Shown one piece after another: positions 41,193 to 45,595 of a stretch of DNA of 45,595 nt. The position numbers were made by a program, and so were the translations under genes. The notes beneath the pieces were generated by a model that was not told the DNA's origin, made no database searches, and saw only the letters and a program-made list of their open reading frames with translations. Numbering within the stretch: position 1 is the first letter of the stretch; each line of letters starts with the position of its first letter. The stretch spans positions 1 through 45,595 of the forward strand of contig CAKPLY010000006.1 in the NCBI GenBank assembly GCA_934167825.1. The letters run 5' to 3'. The stretch comes from an uncultured Bacilli bacterium. GTDB lineage: Bacteria > Bacillota_I > Bacilli_A > RF39 > UBA660.

Positions 41193-42635
41193 TTAAATAT
41201 TATCTTTTTTTAGTATTTTTTTTAGTTTACAAGTATTATTATTTGTAGTGGTGTTTATTAATTCTTCTTTTTTGACTACTGTTAGGTCTTTTAAAATATT
41301 ACCATTATCTAATAATTTAATATTTTTATATATTGGTTTTAAAAGTTCTTCAGTACTTGTTATAAGTCCATATCTATTACTACTTTTTGTTATCATAAGT
41401 CCATTTTTAGGGTTAGATATTTCATCATAGAATGAATCTAGTAAAAACTTTTTGTTATAGTCTATAAGGGTATATTTACCATTTATTTTTACTTTGATAA
41501 AGTCTTCGTATGGTATGACATAATCATATATTTCTTCTAATAGTTTAGTGCCGTTTATATCAATTAATCCAAAATTGCCTGTTAAATTATTTCCTTCTTT
41601 TACAGTTCGAAGAAGATTATTATTTACATAATTTAGATCAATATATGAATCATTTGTTAGTCTTTCTCCGTTTAGGTTAAGTAAGTATGGGGAAGATGAG
41701 ATGTCTTCCATAACTACTACAGTATTATTTACAACATTACTTCCATAATAAAAGGTTTTGTTAAAGATATTATGGTTATTTTCATCAATATAATATACTC
41801 TATCTTTTTCTATTACTTTTTTTATGTTACCATAAGGCACTACAGAACTTGCAAAAAATGTTTCTTTTTTAGTACCTTTTAAGTCGTAAGTGTTTACTAT
41901 ATCTAGAGGTTTATTTTCTATTTTACAAACGATGCTGTCTTTATAGATATTTATTTCGTCATATAAAGGTTTAATTATTATGTTACCACTTTTATCTATT
42001 ACTCCGTGCATAAGGTTATCATTTTCTACGATCAATAGATTATTTATACTTGGCGTTATTTTTCTATATTTACAATTTGTTAGTTTGTTTCCCTTAATGT
42101 CTACAAGTCCATATTTGTTGTTTTTCTTATATGTAAATACGTTAGAGATATAGTCTACATCATCATATACTGATTTTATTATTGTGTTTGTTTCTGCATC
42201 TATTACGCCATAGCAGTTTCCTTTTTTTACTTTGTAAAATTTAGTGTTATCTAGGGTGCAGTAAGGGAATGCTTCTATTTGGTCATAACTTTTTTTAGTT
42301 ATTGCTATACTCGTATCATTAGATATTAAATAAAAGTGATTCTTTTTACTAAAACATACGATACCACAATGGGCATCTAGAACGTCTACTTTTGTTCCCA
42401 TATATAAGAAACTGCCATTTTCATCTAATATTTTCTCTTTAAGATGCCCCTTTTCCATTATAGTTTTTTTGATAAATTTACTACATACTATGTCTATATC
42501 ATCACCAAACGCTATAACTTTACCAGTATTATTTACTATATATTTGATTTTAGTTTCTATATCTAGTATAGCAAATAAATTACCATAGCAAGATAGCACT
42601 AAATATTTATTTATGGGTAATTCATTTATTTGCAC
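41193..42635 (-). CDS. WG-repeat protein (480 aa)
   Basis: The protein is built of WG/YG beta repeats. Clear units include CYGVIDAETNTIIKSVYDDV, KYGLVDIKGNKLTNCKYRKI, HGVIDKSGNIIIKPLYDEI and RYGLITSTEELLKPIYKNI. There is no signal peptide or membrane segment, so it is probably cytosolic. WG repeats are thought to form beta structures for binding, but the partner is unknown. It starts at GTG inside the end of the preceding WG-repeat gene (14-base overlap), indicating translational coupling. Confidence 0.82.
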   Translation of the reverse strand: MQINELPINKYLVLSCYGNLFAILDIETKIKYIVNNTGKVIAFGDDIDIVCSKFIKKTIMEKGHLKEKILDENGSFLYMGTKVDVLDAHCGIVCFSKKNHFYLISNDTSIAITKKSYDQIEAFPYCTLDNTKFYKVKKGNCYGVIDAETNTIIKSVYDDVDYISNVFTYKKNNKYGLVDIKGNKLTNCKYRKITPSINNLLIVENDNLMHGVIDKSGNIIIKPLYDEINIYKDSIVCKIENKPLDIVNTYDLKGTKKETFFASSVVPYGNIKKVIEKDRVYYIDENNHNIFNKTFYYGSNVVNNTVVVMEDISSSPYLLNLNGERLTNDSYIDLNYVNNNLLRTVKEGNNLTGNFGLIDINGTKLLEEIYDYVIPYEDFIKVKINGKYTLIDYNKKFLLDSFYDEISNPKNGLMITKSSNRYGLITSTEELLKPIYKNIKLLDNGNILKDLTVVKKEELINTTTNNNTCKLKKILKKDNI

Positions 42636-43254
42636 TGTTATTCACTCTTTTCTTTATCATACATTTATCTATTATTTCATCACTTGTTAAGTTTACTATA
42701 TTAAATAAACTATCAAACAAGGCTTTTTTATAAAACTCTAATACTTCCATACTATCAAATACTTTAGTTACTACTTTATCATTATATGATATATGAAGAA
42801 GATATTTTAACTTTATTTTAGAAATATCATAGACATATTTATCTATATATACTTTATTTTCATTCATATACATTACTTCATTAAAGTTACATGGTAATAT
42901 TATAGTTCCATTTTCATCAATTAATCCCCACTTGTCTTTTTTTACTGTGGCATATTTATCTGTAAACGGGCAGGCATAACTATATATAAAAGGTATTACT
43001 ATATCGTTATTTTCATTTACATACCCCATTTTTAAGTTGTTAGAGCATGGAGTTAATTTTGGAGGATATACCATGCTAGTTATTTCTTTTTCAGGGATAG
43101 TGCTAGTAATATTACCTTCTTTATCTATATAGGATAATTTATTATTTATATATACTTTTGCGTATCCATTATTATATTTAGTAAACTTTTCATAGTTACT
43201 AAAGTCTATTCCATATCTATTATCTATTTTTATTTCTTTTGTTACTTCAAACAT
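42622..43254 (-). CDS. WG-repeat protein (210 aa)
   Basis: Repeats resemble those of the next gene: KLSYIDKEGNITSTIPEKEI, MGYVNENNDIVIPFIYSYA and KWGLIDENGTIILPCNFNEV, followed by a 70-residue polar C-terminus. No signal peptide is present. I set the start at the ATG with GGAAGG nine bases upstream; a TTG nine bases earlier is too close to that site. It and the 480-residue gene may once have been a single protein or have arisen by duplication, and they are coupled by overlap. Confidence 0.8.
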   Translation of the reverse strand: MFEVTKEIKIDNRYGIDFSNYEKFTKYNNGYAKVYINNKLSYIDKEGNITSTIPEKEITSMVYPPKLTPCSNNLKMGYVNENNDIVIPFIYSYACPFTDKYATVKKDKWGLIDENGTIILPCNFNEVMYMNENKVYIDKYVYDISKIKLKYLLHISYNDKVVTKVFDSMEVLEFYKKALFDSLFNIVNLTSDEIIDKCMIKKRVNNSANK

Positions 43255-43327
43255 TTTAATCAACCTTCCTAGGTATTATTATACATTATTAAGTTTTGTT
43301 TTTCTATATAATTAACTCTAGAGTAAC

Positions 43328-43366
43328 AAAAAATAACACTTAAGGAAAAACGAGGTTTTAAGCGTT
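43328..43366 (-). terminator. Terminator of the DUF421 gene
   Basis: AACGCTTAA and TTAAGTGTT form a 9-bp stem (one G-U) with a 14-base loop, followed by ATTTTTT on the minus strand. Confidence 0.8.
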
Positions 43367-44006
43367 ATAGTAAGTCATCATTTTTGATTATGAAAATATT
43401 TTTATCTTTATAGAAGGCATAGAAAACGTCCTCAAGATTAATATTTTTACGAGAAAGCATATTTTCTACCCATGATATATCTTTATGGAGGGCCTTTAAG
43501 GTATCATTTTGAATTTTACTATCAAGGATTAGAGGAAGTGGAAGATAAGAATTATCTTTTTCGTAAGGGAATACCGATAAGGTACCGTTGTTTTCTAAGA
43601 TAGCGTACTCTATTTCTTCTAAAGATTTGTAACCTTTTTCTCTTAACTGAACAAGTAAGTCATCTAAGTTGTATTTTTGATGGGTCATTTCTTTAAAATT
43701 TACTTTGCCCTTCTTTATTATAAGAGAGGGGTTGCCATCAATGATCATTCTAAATTTGGGTTTTTTAAGAGAAAGATACGCAAGAATTGTCTGGAGTAAG
43801 GTAAGAGTTAAAATTGGAACGATGCTATAGAATAAATCATTAGATAATTCTTCGATAGTCATTACTGCTAATTCTGCAATTAAGATAGATACTATTAGGT
43901 CTATTATACCTAGTTGTCCTACTTCTCTTTTACCCATAATTCTATATATAATTAGGATAAAGAAATAAAAGAATGTTGTTCTTAAAAATATATTTATGTA
44001 ATCCAT
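43365..44006 (-). CDS. DUF421 (YetF/YcaP-like) membrane protein
   Basis: A 213-residue protein with three membrane segments at the N-terminus (about 5-80) and a cytosolic alpha/beta domain. The signature is RIMGKREVGQLGIIDLIVSI, then NPSLIIKKGKVNFKEM and LDDLLVQLREKGYKSLEEIE with EYAILENNGTLSVF. These define the DUF421 family, found in several copies in spore-forming Bacilli, some linked to sporulation or spore membranes. Function is not well known. It is transcribed alone, divergent from the TIGR04086-like gene. Confidence 0.9.
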   Translation of the reverse strand: MDYINIFLRTTFFYFFILIIYRIMGKREVGQLGIIDLIVSILIAELAVMTIEELSNDLFYSIVPILTLTLLQTILAYLSLKKPKFRMIIDGNPSLIIKKGKVNFKEMTHQKYNLDDLLVQLREKGYKSLEEIEYAILENNGTLSVFPYEKDNSYLPLPLILDSKIQNDTLKALHKDISWVENMLSRKNINLEDVFYAFYKDKNIFIIKNDDLL

Positions 44007-44093
44007 TTATTATCACCATTATATATTGAGGTAGTTATTTACTTTTTATTCATAAATATTAAAAATAATAATATATTTTATTAGGTGAAAGAT

Positions 44094-44447
44094 ATGATTA
44101 AAGATTATTTAAAGAGTATTGGGTATATGATTTTTAGTTTAATAGTAACTCTTTTTTTACTTACTCTACTTAATTATTTTAATATAATAAGTAGTACTGT
44201 GGTTAAGGTTATTAGTATGATAATTATGTATATATTACTTTTTATTACGGGGTATATGCTTGGTAATAAGGGTATAGAAAAGGGATATTTAATTGGTATA
44301 AAGTATGGTAGTTTATTTATGGTTATTGTGATCCTTATTAATCTTATTATATTTAAGAGTAAGTTTACTTTTGTTTCTATAGTTTATTATTTATCTATAA
44401 TACTTACTACAATGGTGGGTAGTATACTTGGAATACAAAAGAAATAG
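44094..44447 (+). CDS. TIGR04086-like (DUF3792) four-segment membrane protein
   Basis: A 117-residue hydrophobic protein with four membrane segments, GYMLGNKGIEKGYLIGIKYG between the second and third, and GSILGIQKK at the end. This pattern matches the TIGR04086/DUF3792 family of Bacillota membrane proteins, often in sporulating species. AGGTG stands before the ATG chosen here; the GTG nine bases upstream is part of that site. It ends at a shared hairpin with gpr. Confidence 0.8.
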   Translation: MIKDYLKSIGYMIFSLIVTLFLLTLLNYFNIISSTVVKVISMIIMYILLFITGYMLGNKGIEKGYLIGIKYGSLFMVIVILINLIIFKSKFTFVSIVYYLSIILTTMVGSILGIQKK

Positions 44448-44480
44448 AAATAGATAATTTTAGTAGTTATCTATTTCTTT
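44447..44480. terminator. Bidirectional terminator between the DUF3792 gene and gpr
   Basis: GAAATAGATAA and TTATCTATTTC form an 11-bp stem with a 9-base loop and T tails both ways. Confidence 0.85.
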
Positions 44481-45449
44481 ATGAAGAGCATTATTTAAAG
44501 ATGATGATATAACGTTACTTAATTTTTCTATTAGAAAGTCTACTTCTTTTGGAGTTACTATGAGGTTATAGTTAATGCTATTTAAGACTTCATTTATTAA
44601 GTTATATTTATCTTGATCATTTAAAGATCCTAATATTCCTCCAAGATACTCTTTTTCTTTTTGGTCAATTTTATTTTCTTTTATTTTATTTAGATAGTTA
44701 TTAAATCTTTTTACTACTAGTTTATTTGTTTCATAGTTATTTTTTATATAGTTTATATGCATAAATAGATAGTCAATGGTATCACTTACTATAGTTGAAG
44801 AAGTTACTACGGTAGGTACTCCAAGGGCTATAACAGGAATACTTAAGGACTTTTTAGTAAGTTCTTTTCTATAGTTACCTATTCCACTTCCTGGGTGTAT
44901 TCCTGTATTAGTAAGCTGAATTGTTTTATTTAATCTTTCTACGTTTCTTGCACATAAACTATCTACAGTGATTAAGAGTTTGGGTTTTATTTTTTCTATT
45001 ACTCCCTTTATTATGTCTGTAGTTTCAATACCAGTACTTCCTAAAACCCCAAAGGATAAGGCGCTAACACTACGCATTCCTTTTTTTACATCTAAGTTTA
45101 GTTCGTATAAGTGTCTTGTTATTACTATGTCATCTATGGTTTTAGGACCTAAGGCATCAGGAGTAGACATTCTATTACCAAGTCCTACTATTAATACTTC
45201 GTCAGTGTCTTTTATGTTTTCATGGGCTAATAATTTTTTTATTTCATTTTCTAGAACACTACCAACATTTTCTCTTTCTTCATAGTCTGTTATATCATCA
45301 AATTCTAGTGTTATGTAAACATTATCTTTATCTATGGTTTTTATGATATTAACATTATTTATGGTTTCTTTTGTCGTGGGAGTAAAAGTATCTTGTTCTA
45401 TTACTAAATCTGTTCTTATATTTAGGCTTTTTGTATCTATTTTATGCAT
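44460..45449 (-). CDS. gpr: Spore germination protease GPR
   Basis: GPR degrades small acid-soluble spore proteins at germination. It is made as an inactive zymogen in the forespore. The protein (329 residues) shows the conserved RTDLVIEQ near its start (self-processing region), GLGNRMSTPDALGPK, GIETTDIIKGVIEKIKPKLL followed by DSLCAR, and GIHPGSGIGNYR plus ALGVPTVV. These match family A25 aspartic-like peptidases. I start at the ATG after AGGATG; an earlier in-frame TTG lacks a ribosome site. The gene implies an endospore-forming host. In B. subtilis gpr is under sigma-G/sigma-F control, but no clear box is visible here. Confidence 0.95.
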   Translation of the reverse strand: MHKIDTKSLNIRTDLVIEQDTFTPTTKETINNVNIIKTIDKDNVYITLEFDDITDYEERENVGSVLENEIKKLLAHENIKDTDEVLIVGLGNRMSTPDALGPKTIDDIVITRHLYELNLDVKKGMRSVSALSFGVLGSTGIETTDIIKGVIEKIKPKLLITVDSLCARNVERLNKTIQLTNTGIHPGSGIGNYRKELTKKSLSIPVIALGVPTVVTSSTIVSDTIDYLFMHINYIKNNYETNKLVVKRFNNYLNKIKENKIDQKEKEYLGGILGSLNDQDKYNLINEVLNSINYNLIVTPKEVDFLIEKLSNVISSSLNNALHKEIDNY

Positions 45450-45495
45450 TTTATCACATCCTAGTAATATTTTTAACAAAAATAGTAAAAATTAT

Positions 45496-45524
45496 TTGCC
45501 TTTTTCTTAATTTTATACTATAAT
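45496..45524 (+). promoter_or_regulatory. Plus-strand promoter leading out of the window
   Basis: TTGCCT, 17-bp spacer, TATAAT, divergent from gpr. It drives a gene beyond the right edge. In B. subtilis the gene divergent from gpr is rpsT (ribosomal protein S20). Confidence 0.7.
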
Positions 45525-45551
45525 CCTGAATTTGACAGTTTTGAAAGTACA

Positions 45552-45595
45552 AAATCTCCCTATACCTTATAAAATAAGGCTTAGAGAGATTTTTT
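45552..45595 (+). terminator. Leader hairpin with T tract at the right edge
   Basis: AAATCTC pairs with GAGATTT, and inside it CCTTAT pairs with ATAAGG around AAA; six T follow. It begins about 20 bases after the predicted start of the plus-strand transcript, so it may be an attenuator or leader regulator of the next gene. It also contains T on the minus strand and might end an incoming minus transcript. Confidence 0.65.

Noticed and set aside
1..45595. CRISPR array, rRNA operon, prophage or replication origin
   Set aside because: No regularly spaced repeats, rRNA sequence, phage structural genes, dnaA or DnaA-box clusters were found.

Overview
This 45.6 kb window is very AT-rich. It uses standard stop codons (TGG for Trp, no sign of TGA readthrough), has Shine-Dalgarno sites of the AAAGGAG type and many TTGACA-N17-TATAAT promoters. 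Gene content (era-yqzL-recO-cdd-dgkA-ybeY block, SecG, type-3-like ProRS, GPR spore protease, a YjcZ-like small protein, YtrA-type GntR-ABC operon) points to a low-GC Bacillota, most likely an uncultured gut Bacilli lineage related to RF39/Erysipelotrichia-like groups. That placement is inference. The gpr gene and a sigma-E-like promoter suggest sporulation ability. Nearly all genes lie on the minus strand.

Region 1 (1-7.5 kb) is the most unusual part. Three tandem minus-strand genes encode large membrane-anchored surface proteins; the third runs off the left edge. The two complete proteins share a ~450-residue C-terminal cassette of formylglycine-generating-enzyme/C-type-lectin type, attached to different N-terminal modules. 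Their extreme C-termini look like diversity-generating-retroelement (DGR) variable regions. Each of the three genes is preceded by the same leader: a TTGNNA-N17-TATCAT promoter, a small ORF with a strong ribosome site, a homopolymeric G tract inside that ORF (10, 9 and 8 G), and an intrinsic terminator just before the structural gene. In each copy exactly one of the three possible frames after the G tract stays open into the terminator hairpin and stops inside it. A 3-nt indel between copies keeps that frame. This looks like phase-variable transcription attenuation by slippage in a leader peptide. I know of no described equivalent.

Region 2 (7.5-19 kb) holds a YjcZ-like small protein, peptide deformylase, UppP, several unknown small proteins, an ABC exporter with a hairpin attenuator in its short leader, and an operon with a COG4586-type ABC ATPase, a repeat-rich relic ORF, two COG4587/COG3694-type permeases, a compact GreA/GreB-like factor and a Nudix hydrolase. 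Next comes a 564-residue protein with two R-N-x3-H HEPN motifs, a possible stand-alone RNase or defence protein.

Region 3 (19-26.3 kb) is mostly housekeeping: signal peptidase I, a divergent PAP2-family protein, RecO, a 26-residue YqzL-like protein, Era, cytidine deaminase, undecaprenol/diacylglycerol kinase, YbeY and a VanZ-like protein. An XRE-regulated ABC exporter with its own palindromic operator follows.

Region 4 (26.3-38.5 kb) has a TnpB gene with an omega-RNA-like 3' region and no TnpA, a YtrA-type GntR/ABC operon with a clear operator, a DUF218 protein, a P-type Ca2+-ATPase, two zinc-ribbon membrane proteins (one a putative metallopeptidase), SecG, ProRS, and tRNA-Ala and tRNA-Pro genes on the plus strand.

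Region 5 (38.5-45.6 kb) holds a second membrane-anchored putative metallopeptidase, two WG-repeat proteins, a DUF421/YetF-like protein, a TIGR04086-like membrane protein and GPR. A plus-strand promoter and hairpin at the right edge lead into a gene outside the window. I saw no CRISPR array, rRNA gene, reverse transcriptase or replication origin.
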